Source: Cristatella mucedo | Lineage: Eukaryota > Bryozoa > Phylactolaemata > Cristatellidae | DNA: 64,000 nt | Direction: 5' to 3' | Assembly: GCA_009760855.2 (NCBI GenBank) | Contig: WPIO01000007.1 | Coordinates: 2,125,501 to 2,189,500 of the forward strand | Part shown: positions 22,358 to 33,996 of the stretch, one piece after another | How positions within the stretch are numbered: the stretch's first letter is position 1 | Layout of the letters: each line of letters starts with the position of its first letter | The notes under the pieces: model-generated | Databases searched by the model: none | What the model was told of the DNA's origin: nothing | Seen by the model: the letters and a program-made list of their open reading frames with translations, nothing else | Translations under genes and position numbers: made by a program

Positions 22358-22965
22358 CATAATAATACATTTGATATAGCGCATTCAGAGAACTTATCTA
22401 TTTCTGTGCACTTCACAAAAGCTGTAAAGGAAGCACAATGTAATGGCTAATGGTAAAAATCACCTTATCAACAAGCACAATATGGTTAGAAGCAACATGC
22501 AGATTGTCAACATGTAAATAGGATTAGTTTTAGCAAGCTTCGTGTCAGCACGCATAAGCACACAAAGGACATATCGCAAGGACTTACCAAATGGTGCTGT
22601 GTGAAAAAAGTGCGTTTTTAGCTTCTTTTTGAATGTCGTCAAGTCAGGGGATGTCGTGACGTCAGTAAGAAGTGAGTTTCATGCCTTGGAGTTATACGAA
22701 CTGAAGGCTCGTTCTCTAAAGGATTTGAGATTAGTCTGAGGTACAGCTATGCAATTTGAGACAGTAAAGTGGGTGGCACGATGCCTAGCCTGGTAGGGGA
22801 GTAGTTTCTGATAGGTAGGCTTGAGCCAGAGAGAAGGGACGTACAAGTGAGCGACAGAACCTCGAAGTCGATACGCTGCTTGATTGGGAGCCAGTGCTGG
22901 TCGGCGAGAAGTGATAGGATGTGGCTTATTGATCACGACACTCTGAAAAGCTGACACTTCATATG
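22358..22965 (-). mobile_element. LINE A copy, C-terminal region and 3' UTR
   Basis: The antisense tail (AATACATTTGATATAGCGCA, TTCAGAGAACTTATCTATTT) is followed upstream by a three-repeat-type 3' UTR. The coding blocks KLKTHFF, NLKSFRERAFSSYNSKA and LKPTYQKLLPYQARHRATHF come next. 5' truncation is near 22965. Confidence 0.75.
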
Positions 22966-23076
22966 CCTAATTTTCGAGCAATCTGGGCCGCAATAAATCA
23001 AGCGGTCATTTATGATACCTTTTTTCGCCTTGTAAATTGTACCAGTTTCGGGTTCCAAAAAATCTACTCTTCCTGT

Positions 23077-23160
23077 GCAGCAAACGTAAAGTACCTAGAG
23101 AGAGATTGAGTTCTCCGAGGGCGCTATATTAAGTTTATTATTAATAGTATTACTCTTACT
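23077..23160 (+). mobile_element. LINE A tail, short insertion
   Basis: GTGCAGCAAACGTAAAGTAC, CTAGAGAGAGATTGAGTTCT and GAGGGCGCTATATTAAG plus ATTATTAAT. It is a heavily 5'-truncated LINE A with only the terminal 85 bp or so. Confidence 0.8.
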
Positions 23161-23589
23161 ATATTATTGGTACCGGCCAACCTTTGATCCACAATCCAAC
23201 CTTGGCCTCCAGAACTGAGGCTAACATTTTAGCATAATCAAGTCACGACTGCCTCTGGACAAAACGTTGCTATATCGTTAAATAGTTGGCAAGCGTCTCT
23301 CACGTAGGACAGGCTAGTCGTACAAAGCCCGGCCAAATGTTGACATAATCTGGCCGTGATATCTCACAAATTTGGTTTCTCAATAAGCAGCCTAAATGCA
23401 TACATCAGAAAACTGTTCGATAACTATAGATTAGTATGCCTATTTTGGGCTTAAAGGTTTTCTGTCGAAATACCCAATTGACAATAGCAGGTCCTCGGGA
23501 CTCAGTGAGCTGGATTCTAGTTATAAAACTAACAGCAGTCTCCGTAATCTTTCTTCCTCAAACGCAACCGAACGGCAAAAACTGCTAGA
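23161..23589. other. Unassigned stretch
   Basis: No recognised feature. Confidence 0.3.
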
Positions 23590-25215
23590 TTTTGTTGTCA
23601 GAGTCAGAAGGGCAGTCGAGGAATTGAGTGGCATGGAGGTAGCAGCACAAGACGGCTGGTAAGGATGTGACGCTGTTGTCAGAAGGGCAGTGGATCTCGC
23701 TGCTCAAGAACTTAAGAATCGAACTCCACAGTCTACGATCGGTAGAGCAAAAGCTCGCGTTTCAGACTGTCATTAAACGCAGGAGCGGAAAAGCCAATTT
23801 ATTGTCCGTTGAGGACATGGGGCGCGAGGAGGCTGACACTGCTGCAGCGGTTCAGCCAGGTAAGAAGGCACCAAGCCGCGCGGGTTTTATGGGTCAGAGT
23901 AGAGATTCTGCTCTGTATTCGATCTGTTTATCTACCAGGAGCCGTCGCAGCTCCTTCGGCAAAGTAGACACGTGGCTGACTCTCAGAGATCCTGTTGATT
24001 AGCGTTGCAGCCATATTCATCACCACCTGCTGATGTTTAATGACCTTTTTTCGGTAGCCCAACCGAAACGGAATTGCAGTAGTCCAGCTTAGACAGAACC
24101 AGGGAGCTATTAGGACCTTTAGCAAGCCAACGAGACAGACAGTCCCTAATATTAGACAGAAATCGAATGTGATGGCTATTTGTGGAAGCAGTCTTCTTAA
24201 CGAAGCTTTCAAACCTCAAGCGTTTATCGAAGAGAACACATGAATTCCGTGCAAGTGGTTGCGGTCGCATTAAAGCATCCACGAATCTGATGAGCAAAGC
24301 CCCTAATCCATTTTGACAGCCGATCTTATGGGCCCGAGTCACTTTTCTAAGAGGCTCGGTATGAATTGAGAACAGCAAACAAGATCCGCGAAAGATCGCC
24401 CTCGAGCAAATCCACGGGTGAGACGCTGGGTGAGACGCGACCACCGCGATCACACGGCGACATGCATAGAAAACGATCGGGCCGGTACGAGTCAAACCGT
24501 AGGAGTGCCTCGTCTGCCAGACCAACTGCTGTTCTCAATCGTTAAATTAGGATATCCTGATTAATAGTGTCAAACGCTGCTTGTACATGAATTTGAACCA
24601 GAGGAGTGACGTTGCTTTAACAGTCGCTGCTGCTTAGGAGGTCGTTAGTCACACGGAGGAGAGCAGTTTCAGAGAAACGATGTCCTCGAATCACCACTGA
24701 AATGTTTCTGAGAATTCATTCTTCTCAAGGGTTTAGTTACAATCGTATTGACAATGTGCAAGGCATCTAAGAAAGGGGCAGTATGAAAGGAGTCTAGAGG
24801 GCTAGTAGCCTTGATAGACTGGTAGATTAACTTTGAAATCATGGCACTAGGGACAGGCTTAAAAAGAACATAATAAAATCAAGGAAGGCAAGATAAAGAC
24901 TGCAGAGACTGTGTCACCTAAGGATGTTCTAATATTATTTCGTCCATCTTGGTAACAAAGAAGCTTTCAGAACGATCAGCTAGGTCGTTGCAAAGGTCAC
25001 TAGGTATGGTGCTGACTTGGGTACTCTTAAGGAGGTGGCTCTTAGTAGGAGTAAGCATTTTCGGACTATGTATTTACGATTGCACTGTGCTTTCCTAGAT
25101 GCTAGAATTAGCCTTAGATATGATAGACTGGTTCGATCTATACAAATCCTGGTATGCCTGTCGATTGACAGTCAGTCTTCGTATCTCCTATGCATTTTTC
25201 AAACTTGTGCTTGAT
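23590..25215 (-). mobile_element. LINE B copy: linker, RT and C-terminal region, decayed
   Basis: Reading down from 25215, a linker region contains RQAYQDLYRSNQSIISKANS, then LADRSESFFVTKMDEI (the FF.KI block that precedes RT). 24990-24540 is RT N-terminal (antisense block matching 51060-51350). 24525-24037 reads SIHTEPLRKVTRAHKIGCQN, LRFESFVKKTASTNSHHIRF and SSLVLSKLDYCNSVSVGLPK. 23990-23590 is the C-terminal module. The 3' terminus is absent. Many frame breaks. Confidence 0.75.
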
Positions 25216-25725
25216 ATCTCTAGCTGGTTGAATATCTGCAGTAAACCGTTGCCTATCTTGAGTTGTGTTAAATATCTGCATGCAATCATAGCCTATCTTA
25301 CCGAAGTCGTACGGTGAGCTTATTCAGGATAGAGAACTCGTCTAAAGTATCGCAAGCGTCGTGTTGTTAGCTGTACCGAGGAGGGTAGGGCAGATGGACG
25401 ATTAAGCAATATTGGGGAGAAAGATACAGAATCTCTTCGCACAGTTTCAAGACCAAGGTTCTCTAGGCTTCGGGATTCGAACACAGCCTATGACACCAAA
25501 GCGCCGGCACACTGCAGAGGAACAGAGATCTGCGCGTGGTCATCAGATACTCTGAAATCAATAAGGAGTAGGAGCAGGCAGTACAAATCGTGGAAGAATA
25601 TCTGACAGAGAGTGTGTGTCCTTGGATGCGATTTGGTGCATGCACATGAGCCGCGAGAGAAAATTATCGGTCAGCGAGGTAAATCATGCGGTGAGGTGGT
25701 CGGTACGATTATCGAACTGAATTTC
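25216..25725. other. Unassigned stretch
   Basis: Possibly further 5' LINE B linker sequence, too decayed to assign. Confidence 0.25.
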
Positions 25726-25833
25726 GAAGTCACACAGTATAAAAAGGAGTAGGAAGTCACTCAGTATAGGGAGGAGTAGGATGTCACTCAGTATAAGGAA
25801 AAGTAGGAAGTCACTCAGTATAAGGAAGAGTAG
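25726..25833. repeat. 27-bp tandem repeat, four units
   Basis: Four exactly spaced 27-bp units starting at 25726, 25753, 25780 and 25807. The core is TCACTCAGTATAAGGA followed by a GAGTAG-like end, with a few substitutions per unit. The antisense frame reads a nine-residue Leu/Ile-rich repeat, a consequence of the period. Confidence 0.9.
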
Positions 25834-25919
25834 GGCTATTTCTGGAAGAAAGACGCGAAAGGAGGTTAGAGAAATAGCAAGTCGTGGCAGCACCAGTTGG
25901 GCGGTAGATTCTTGTCACC

Positions 25920-26225
25920 CTTGGAAGCTGACGGTTGGATGAAGGCGCTCAGTGCAATTGATTCGAAGGACTTCTTCAAGGGACTAAAAATGGCCTACGA
26001 TTTAGACAGGAAGGGATGACAATTACTGCTCCATCACCAGTTTTAACAGACCTCTGGATATGAAAGAAAGTGAATCCTGAAGGAGTGGTGTCACTTGCGG
26101 CCGGGAATTAGTGCATTTTAGCCAGTCCTCGTTCAGGGCAAATAGATCAAGAACGCCGTCAAGTGCAGCCGTATCTTCTTATATTTTCACAGTTTATTGC
26201 ATTTCGAGCGCACATTCCAAAGGCA
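25920..26225 (-). mobile_element. LINE endonuclease fragment, frameshifted
   Basis: The APE-type endonuclease nicks the genomic target. Antisense blocks in order are ARNAINCENI (like NARSIVNK), DLFALNEDWLKCTNS (like DLFALTETWL, containing the conserved Glu region) and SGFTFFHIQRS (like PGFTFFHTPRS), followed by GDGAVIVIPSCLN. At least two frameshifts. Which LINE family it belongs to is unclear. Confidence 0.65.
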
Positions 26226-26499
26226 GGCAAATTTGATGAACAACCTGCGAGATTCTAGAGAGCTTTTTAAATTATTATTAAACTTGAGTAATTCACTTTA
26301 TTGCTCTAGTGATATCGAAATTCTTGGAAGCTTAAAACACTGCAAGAAATATTGGACACCTATCCCTTCTTACATTGCCTTGACCTCCTGCAGGAGATTC
26401 CCGTTTCGCTAAGCCTGATAAAGGCTTCTTGCATCCTGAAATATTCTTGAACGGGAGTAGCAAACAAAATAGTAAGTACGCACGAGACTACGCTAGAGC
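26226..26499. other. Unassigned spacer
   Basis: No recognised feature between the endonuclease fragment and repeat C. Confidence 0.25.
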
Positions 26500-26665
26500 A
26501 TGGCCACTAACGTCCGAAAAAGCTGAGATGGCGTTTGGCACTGGCTTTGGAGCATACTGCTACAAGCTGCTGGTGTAGAGGCTTCCACGTCCGGAGATAG
26601 CTAGGCCGTTTATACACGCTCGTAACGGTGCTCGTCTCAGCCTACGCGCGACGAATACCGGAGAA
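26500..26665 (-). repeat. Repeat C partial copy
   Basis: GAGGCTTCCACGTCCGGAGA, TAGCTAGGCCGTTTATACAC and GCTCGTAACGGTGCTCGTCT align with 41048-41115. Only the 5' part of the repeat, as oriented at 41 kb, is present. Confidence 0.5.
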
Positions 26666-26925
26666 CTACAAAGCCGTGCAATCGCGGCTAATGACTTACA
26701 TAAGCTGCATTGACACGCATTATGTATATAAATAAAAATTTCAGGTTATTTAAAATATATATAGCGACTGAGGAGAATAAATGGCTATCACCAGTGCTAG
26801 CAGTGCGTAATAGAGGATCGCCCACCGCAGGACTCAAACTCACAAATTGGGTCGTAAAGAAGAATAGAATACATATTTATATTCCATTTATTCATATACT
26901 AAGACTTACTCTGTGTACGTGTGCT

Positions 26926-26964
26926 AAGAGAGAGAGAGAGAGAGTGAGAGAGAGAGAGAGAGAT

Positions 26965-27061
<97 letters not shown>
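26926..27061. repeat. (AG)n microsatellite
   Basis: About 68 AG dinucleotides over 136 bp with two early interruptions (GTGAG, GATAAAG). Its Arg-Glu open frame is not a gene. Confidence 0.95.
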
Positions 27062-27063
<2 letters not shown>

Positions 27064-27139
27064 TATCTCTAATGCGCCAGGTTGTTTTTACAGATAGCAA
27101 AGCTCACGCTCTAGTCGCAGTGAACGCATTGAAACGAAA

Positions 27140-28110
27140 TCTGTACTTTGTATAAGGCTTATTAGTTAGTGAGTCCGGCGCAACTAAATAATGCAGACAC
27201 AATGCGAATTGTGACTCGAAAATCAGAAAGGGTAACCCTTACAATCGGCTCTGCCAGCACATCATCTGTTAAAACTGCACAAAATGTAGGTGTCCTGTCT
27301 CAAAGTGACCTGTTATTAGATGACCACATCAGCTCCATAGTCAAGTCTACCTAATTTCAGCTACAAAATATTGCTAAAATTCGCACTTGCTTAGACGAGG
27401 ATGCTAAATCTAAATCCATGTTTGTGACACCTGTTTCGACTTCTGTAACTAATTGCTTGCTGGTCTACCGGCTTGTGCACTCAGGTGCTTACAGCTAGTG
27501 CAAAACTCCACAGCTAGGCTTGTCTGTCGTGAGCATTGCAGTTGCCACATCCCACCACTTTTGGCCAACCTGAATTTGCTCTCGGTCAAGTGACGCATCG
27601 ACTTCAAGGTCCTGTCACTCACTTTTAGGTTCCTTAATCCTCTGGCTCCAGCCTACCTATCAGAGCTACTGCTATGCATCGTACCACCTTCATTTCGGAC
27701 TCAAATCGTTTACTTATATCCCGTACGAACCTCAAATCCTTTGGAGACTGCGTCTTTAGTTCGTATGCTCCCAAAGCCTGGAACTCACTCTCGAATTTCG
27801 TCGTATCTCCTGACTAGTCCACATTAAAAAAAAACTAAAAACGCATCCATTTATCACAGCATTTAGTGGGTCCATGGGATTTTTACTTTCTGTGCTTATG
27901 CATGCTGACACTGCACACTGCTACTAACCATATTTGCCTGCTGACCCTTTGGTTGTCACCGCTAACCATCTTGTGCTTGCTGTCATTGAGCATTTGAGCA
28001 TGCTACCACTAACCATTCTGTCATGCTTCATTTACAGCAAGCGTAAAGTGCCTAGAAAGAGATTAAGTTCCCTGAGGGTGCTATACAAATGTATTATCAT
28101 TATCATTAGA
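27140..28110 (+). mobile_element. LINE A copy (three-repeat subfamily)
   Basis: Plus-strand C-terminal RT module, frameshifted: RVTLTIGSASTSS, GVLSQSDLLLDDHISS, then CTACCGGCTTGTGCACTCAG, TTTGGAGACTGCGTCTTTAG and CCCAAAGCCTGGAACTCACT. The 3' UTR holds three imperfect copies of the 38-40 nt unit; the last reads TGAGCATGCTACCACTAACC. The tail is AAAGTGCCTAGAAAGAGATT..GAGGGTGCTATACAAATG then ATT/ATC repeats. Confidence 0.85.
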
Positions 28111-28154
28111 TTGCACCAGATTATTATACAGTAAACATAAAAATAGTTTCCATA

Positions 28155-30363
28155 TCAAGTATGAATTCAAATTTATGTCTACGTCATTTATCCTCAAATG
28201 CTGGGTCAATATCTTTTGTAGTAGACGATCAATCACGCTTTCATGACACGCCCAACTTCTTCCTCGGCTGTAAGTTCGGCGTCTACTGCATTTTCCCCGG
28301 ACATACTCTTACATCTATTTATTCTTCTCTCAATTTAAATGCCCTAAGCTGCGCATTTATATTTGGCGATTTTTACAGCACTTTCATTCAAATCGCTGGA
28401 AAAATTGATTAGTTCCTGCTTCAGGGATTTAAGATCAGCTGCTGCTTCTCTAAAATTCATCGTAGGATCCTGAAACCGACTCTAGATATGGTCAATTTTG
28501 CCGATAAAGTTTTCCGGAATTCCATTAAAATAAAACTATAAAGCTAAAACTTAATATGCTTAAAAGCAACTGTACTGTGTAACTTTCGGTTTCAGAACTC
28601 ATTGATAGATCTTCTGACATGTTTTCCAGCTGCTCTACCAGCTCGCCAAGTCTTTCAAATATATAGCTCTGATAGCTTCCGACTGGCCATTTCAGCGTGT
28701 GTCGAATTCCGGCTTTACTATTAAAGGTAGTACTTTTTTAATTTATCCCAACAAAGTGTTGAGCGAGAAGAAAATGAATAAACACTGTCGACCATACCAA
28801 AATTTGTATTGTTACAACTGGATACTGTTCAGCACAGTGTACCCCTGCTAAATTTAAACTGTTGTTGTCACAGTAGACAAATAAAGCTTTGCGATTTCTG
28901 GCAAATATTCACTGTTGAAGGCTGGACACATGTCATCGCAACGAAGCATTTTCATACCATTGTGACTGACAGTTTGCCAGTAAATGTTGCCAGATTTAAG
29001 AATCTCTAGGATTGCCTTTTCAAGGCTTGCTGCATCTTTTTCATATACCTCAAAAAATCCTAAATATGCTGCTTTAATTCTAACTTTCCTAAGTTCAAAA
29101 TCCACTATATCATACCTGATCACTCTGGCAAGCTATTTCCGATATCCTAGATCGGGTGTTAAATCGACAAAGATACCGTAATACTAGTTTTTTCTTACAA
29201 ATTAATTAATTGCTTTTTGCAGTTGTTGCAAGTGGGTGGATGAATTCCTTTTGAATTTTGGATGACAAATGAGAAACGGATCCTGGATTTTCTTGTGGAT
29301 TTTGAAAGTCTTTTTCCAGCAGTGAGTCATGCTGTGTAACGAACTTGATCACGGAAAGTAAATTTACAAAATTTTTGAGCACGTCAGAACTCTTAACTTT
29401 CTTTGTGGTCACGCAGTTCCAAGTTTTGCGAAACCAGACACTTACAGTCAAGTATTATTTTTCAAAAATCTCGCCAACGTTATTTTCCGATTTAGTTTGA
29501 ATTTCAGCCACTGCATCAATTCCAGCACCATTAATTATCATCGGTTTAGCCTCCTTAGATGTAGTAAAAACTTTACAATGGCTCAACTACTTTCATTTAA
29601 CCACAGCTTTTTCTGTTTTCTTCTAATTTTTTGAGTCCTTCAGTTAGCTCAAACGAAAATTGACAGCTTTCACTCTACCCGGATATAAGCAATAGGCAGC
29701 AAAAACAGTAAGCAGCTTTATTAATTGGTGAATATATAGCCACGATTGATTCACTTCATGACCATTTGCTAATTGAGGTTTAAACTATCTTGCTGTGTTT
29801 GACGCTCACTGGTTAGCCATGGAAAATTGTTTCTGTACTGACAATCCCGCGAACCAAGAGCAATTATTTCATTAACAAGAACCTCTAATGTTATAGATAG
29901 CTTAGTTGTTGGATAAAAACCCAACATCGTGAAATTTTAGTGCAGCATGAACTAGTTTATTTTCTTATTTTCCGAAAGATTTAGAAAATTCTCCAATCTT
30001 ACCATTCCCGCATATGCTAGCAAGGTTCTTGTCTTGTTGAGAAAGCTCACCAATGTAGTGATTGGAACTTTTCTTAGTATAGATGGTAAAATCTGTCTGA
30101 ACTGTGTTTTCTAGCACGCTCTGGTTAGGATGCGGTTTGTCCTTTTTTTCCATGTTTAATATAATAAAATTTCCATGTTTAATAAAATAGTCGGTTGATG
30201 TCCGTCGTCTTTTGATTCAGTCGCTAAACAGTGTGCACGTTCACCACCATTCGTCCTAGATTTTTCAAGAAATTCGCCATTACTTTAGTGGACATGTGCA
30301 CCTCTTTTTCAGCTTGTCTCTTTCTTTTTCGACCTTCTGTTCCAATTCACTTTTTCTTAACAT
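28155..30363 (-). pseudogene. hAT-type transposase (DUF4371/ZMYM1-like), fossil
   Basis: Antisense, degenerate but collinear over about 2.2 kb. The likely N terminus at 30363 reads MLRKSELEQKVEKERDKLKK. A Cys-rich YCFCC block near 29690 fits the TTF-type zinc finger. 29451-29206 reads ENPGSVSHLSSKIQKEF, and 29123-28990 reads YLGFFEVYEKDAASLEKAIL, both hallmark blocks of DUF4371 hAT transposases. 28840-28200 contains FFSRSTLCWDKL, NFREAAADLKSLKQEL and ELTAEEEVGRVM. There are stops and frameshifts throughout, and the C-terminal dimerisation region is missing next to a LINE A tail. No terminal inverted repeats were identified. Confidence 0.8.
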
Positions 30364-30584
30364 GGCTGAAAAAATATGTATTACTTTGTAGACCATAAGA
30401 AAGCAAATTCTTAATTCAAAGAGTGCATTAAAAATATGTCTTTACAACTACACTTTGCAAATATGAATTTGAGTAGAAAATTAGCCATTAGGTCAGGCAA
30501 AGTTGAGTGAAAAATCTATACTAGAAAAACTGTTATATGACAAAACAATAGTTCCGGAAAGGCAGTGAATTAATACATGTTAAA

Positions 30585-30760
30585 TAATAATGATACGTTT
30601 GTATAGCAACCTTGGAAAGCTTGATCTTTTTCTAGACGCGTAAAATTTGGTTTAAGGGAGCATGATAATATTATCAGTGGTTGCATGAACAACGTCACCA
30701 AGAATAATAGGTTATTTTGTCGAGAGCGTGATCCTTGGTGTGAGTAGAGTCATGTATATG
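30585..30760 (-). mobile_element. LINE A tail, decayed, antisense
   Basis: AATAATAATGATACGTTTGT, ATAGCAACCTTGGAAAGCTT and GATCTTTTTCTAGACGCGTA correspond to the reverse complement of the tail. The following ATAATATTATCAGTGGTTGC resembles the antisense 3' UTR. Confidence 0.55.
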
Positions 30761-30883
30761 AGTCACAAGTGAAAATTAGTCAGCGCTCGAAATTCGGCGC
30801 TTAAGGCATCAGCTAAGCTATAAAAGTAAATGCTAAATCACGCATAATGCGGAAAGATATATTTCTTGCGCACAAAACTGAAG

Positions 30884-30961
30884 GAGATAAGAGAAATCTG
30901 AGATAAAGTGAGATAAGAGAAATCTGAGATAAAGTGAGATAAGAGAAATCTGAGATAAAGT
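30884..30961. repeat. 26-bp tandem repeat, three units
   Basis: Three perfect 26-bp units starting at 30884, 30910 and 30936, each made of GAGATAAGAGAAATCT plus GAGATAAAGT. A single related unit (GAGATAAAGT, followed by similar sequence) lies at about 53070. The array may therefore be an expansion inside the 5' region of a LINE. Confidence 0.93.
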
Positions 30962-31280
30962 AGGACTTAGTACCTGGGGGTGATAGACCAATGCCACCAT
31001 GGAAGCTTGTCGGGTGAACTCAAAACAAGAGATGCGAAAAACTGCTTCCAGGGAAGTGCAAACGGTTTGAAATTGAGGGAGGAACGGGGGATAATGGCGA
31101 CACCGCCACCGGTTCAGATTGATCTGGGGTATGAAAGAAGGAGAAGCCTGTCAGGGTCACATCGGCTATAGTCGGGCAGGTAAGCGATTTTAGCCAGATC
31201 TCGGCCAAGGCGAACAAGCCAGTCAATCTTAATATTTATGTCAGAGGTTTATTGCAGATTGAGCGAGAATTCCCAAGACG
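30962..31280 (-). mobile_element. LINE endonuclease N-terminal fragment
   Basis: An antisense open frame (31226-31020) reads GLFALAEIWLKSLTCPTIAD and VTLTGFSFFHTPDQSE. This fits the N-terminal part of the APE endonuclease of CR1/L2-like LINEs (ALTETWL..PGFSFxHxPR). The rest of the domain is missing. It is better preserved than the copy at 25920. Confidence 0.7.
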
Positions 31281-32426
31281 TAACGCGTTAAGATAGGCCT
31301 CCGGTACTATATAATGGGTGATGGCCGCTAAATTAGAGCGATTAACTGCAGCGCTTGGGGGAAATCACCCACGGGCGGCACAATACAGTACTGGGAATAG
31401 CAAACATGCAGGGGTTCAGTCAGAGCAGGATTCGGCCAAGGCGACTTCCTGTCGTTCGTAGTTTGTTGATCAATTCACGCACCCTAGCAACAACAACTGC
31501 ATCTAGGAACGCATTTGAACGACTATAGTGCCACAATAATAGGCACGCACGACCATACCTTACGGGCAAATTAGTAAACAGTCCGCGAAAATAGCACTGC
31601 GGGTTGCCTGTTAGGGTAGGCCCGCTGCGCATTGGAAGTTGGTAGCAAGCCATTAGATATTGTTAGCTGCCTGAGTTTAAGCGTCGACGGCCTTGGGAGG
31701 AGCGCGAGTGAAATAAAAGCTATAAAATAACAGCCAAGCGGTTCCCACTCTGGGCGGAGTATGCCTGAGGAACGTCCGGCCAGCAGCAACGTCGCGTTCC
31801 GAGTCTCTGCCCGCTTCCTCCGGCGCCGTTTGACCTGCCCGCCCTAATGATCTACCCAGCTGTGCGGCGCCGAGCCCACAACCGGCGACCGGCCTCGTGC
31901 TGCAACTTCCGCCCTGATTTCTGTCAGTTCGGCGCACCCTGCTGTTCAGCAATATCTTCACTAGATAAGATAGATAATACGAAATATTTCTTCACAGGTA
32001 GTAAGCACCCATTTATGCCCCCCCCAATCCAGAGCGTGGGGACCTATGCCCCATTCGGCACGCCGCTGACCTGTCGCTGACCTCCAGTGACATGGCCACG
32101 TTCGCACGCTCACTGAAATCTCCCTACGCTGCTCCGCCGGAAAGTCACCTGGAGGCGCAGATTTTTGTCGGCTGTGGGCTAGTAAAAAGAAGTGGCTGCC
32201 TGCTGGCGGTCTATTATTTATGTTACGGGTTACGCGGCGCTTGTACCATCAAACAGACAGACATAACCGCGACGGCGGCGACCGGAGCGGTTGTTTTATG
32301 CCGATGGAGTGAATGTTCTGAAGAAATGAAATGTTGGTGAGTCAGCAGCTGTAAACTTATCGTGACGCTTCGCATGATGCGACGAGTCCACTACTGAGAG
32401 CTATTCGACAAATGCCTCAATGGATT

Positions 32427-32429
<3 letters not shown>
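31281..32429. other. Unassigned stretch, GC-rich in its second half
   Basis: 31690-31960 and 32040-32330 are GC-rich compared with neighbours, with several overlapping open frames on both strands but no motif I recognise. A C-rich run (CCCCCC) lies near 32019. Confidence 0.3.

Positions 32430-32520
<91 letters not shown>
32430..32520. repeat. (AT)n microsatellite
   Basis: An uninterrupted array of about 45 AT units. Antisense Tyr-Ile frames across it are artefacts. Confidence 0.96.
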
Positions 32521-32522
<2 letters not shown>

Positions 32523-33059
32523 AAGACGGTCGGTAGCGGAGCCCGGATTTTCATCTGGGAGCGAGACCGGAAAAGGCTTATATAAGTGGAGCGAGTTGTG
32601 CGCGATCTCCGGCAGGTGGGGTGAGACCCGCAATTAATGAATATATCGCAAAATATCACTGTTTATTCGAGACTAACTCGGCAGTTGATCGTCGAATAGA
32701 TCTAAGACGTAATATCGTCTTCGGCGACGGTTGCGAGAGGCCTGTAGGAATCTGGTGCGACACTGATCGCTGCCCGCTGCGAGGAGAACAAATGCTACCT
32801 GCCGCCGCTTCCCCCCCCCCCGGTTTGGTCACTGAAGACGACGAATAGCGTCAGGAATGTTGACCGGCTGGCAGGGTCCTAAAATTCCCTGTGTACAAAA
32901 AGCAGCGGGCTTCATCTTGGCTTAAGGGTGCAGCTAAGCGCAGAGACGCAGCCTTGACCTTTGTGAGGCCTATGTCTTTCCAGAATGGCGCATCGGCTCG
33001 ACACTCGACACAATATTCAGAACCGTTGAAGACCGGTAATTTCGATAATTCTCGGTAAT
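32521..33059. other. Unassigned stretch
   Basis: No gene recognised. A run of 12 C lies near 32809-32820. Confidence 0.3.
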
Positions 33060-33480
33060 TTCGCTGGTCGATTTTGTTGGGTGTTCGGCTTCCGCGTTCC
33101 GACGGAATTAGGCAGCCGCACACGAAGCGTTCGCTACGGCTCTGGTCTCAGCTGACGCGAGACAAATATTGGTGATGCCTTAACCTTATATTACGGCTAG
33201 CGACTCGTAGGTGCTGCGCGAATGCGTGCAGCTATGCCAACTAAAACGGAACGCTGCAACGACAAAAAGAGTCCGTACCTAAAAATAGCAAGTCCGTATC
33301 CGTTGGGCAGAGACAGTTTGTTTGACAGCGACGGAGGGTTGCAGGCCCTCAACAGCGGCCAGTACATAACCAACAGAACAGTGGCCTAGAGCTCAAGTCA
33401 GCTCAAATACCAATCCCAAAACCAGAAGCACAACTGACAGCCCATTCGTCGGTTTTTGCTTTCATGCGGCCTTGATCATA
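33060..33480 (-). repeat. Repeat C copy
   Basis: Aligns with 41090-41560 in the same orientation: GGTGATGCCTTAACC against GGTGAACCTGAACC, CGACTCGTAGGTGCTGC against CTACTCGTAAGCGCTGC, then CAACAGCGGCCAGTACATAA and the following GAGCTCAAGTCAGCTC. It lacks the SINE2 present at 41 kb, so it gives an empty site. Confidence 0.55.
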
Positions 33481-33996
33481 GATTACATAATCACTACCTA
33501 GCCGCTATAGTTCATTAACCGTACATATTGAATATCAGTCTTAATCTGGTTAATTTAACTCAAAACCGTTTCAATGCTGTACTGCATTTAAGCAAGTGAC
33601 CGTACCGGTGCATTTAAGCATACAGTGATGCCATTTACAATTCAAGAAAAGTGCGAAAATTAGCTGCAAAAGAGGGAATCTGTTGGTTTCATAACTAAAG
33701 TTAAGTAAAGTGAATGGGTAATGCTCATTGTGCGTGTCATTAAACGTGATGGAACTAACCAACTTTTCGGGGAATATAAAGAAATTTGTCACTCACTAAT
33801 TTTTGACAAGTACCCGAGACTATGAATGGGTTGTGATATGCAAGAAAAAAAAGAAAGGATGTGTACTCGACTCTAAAGCTTACCTCTCAGGAGCTGTTCG
33901 CCGCTTGCGATTAGATGAGAAATCTCAAATGCTCATTACTATATCTTAGCACTAATAGTACTCAGCACTTGGAGAGCAGCCTTCAACATCGAGCTA
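33481..33996. other. Unassigned stretch
   Basis: No recognised feature; AT-rich and without repeats. Confidence 0.3.

Noticed and set aside
26710-27072. 120-codon frame ending in Arg-Glu repeats
   Set aside because: Most of it is the (AG)n microsatellite.
30884-30961. CRISPR-like array
   Set aside because: Units are contiguous without spacers and the setting is eukaryotic; the other tandem repeats are also spacer-free.
31690-31960. GC-rich stretch as a possible promoter CpG island
   Set aside because: No adjoining gene or consistent core promoter motif was found; GC richness alone is insufficient.
32391-32659. Tyr-Ile repeat frames here, and similarly at 17361-17739, 47260-47718 and 52726-53037
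   Set aside because: These are translations of (AT)n microsatellites plus short flanks.
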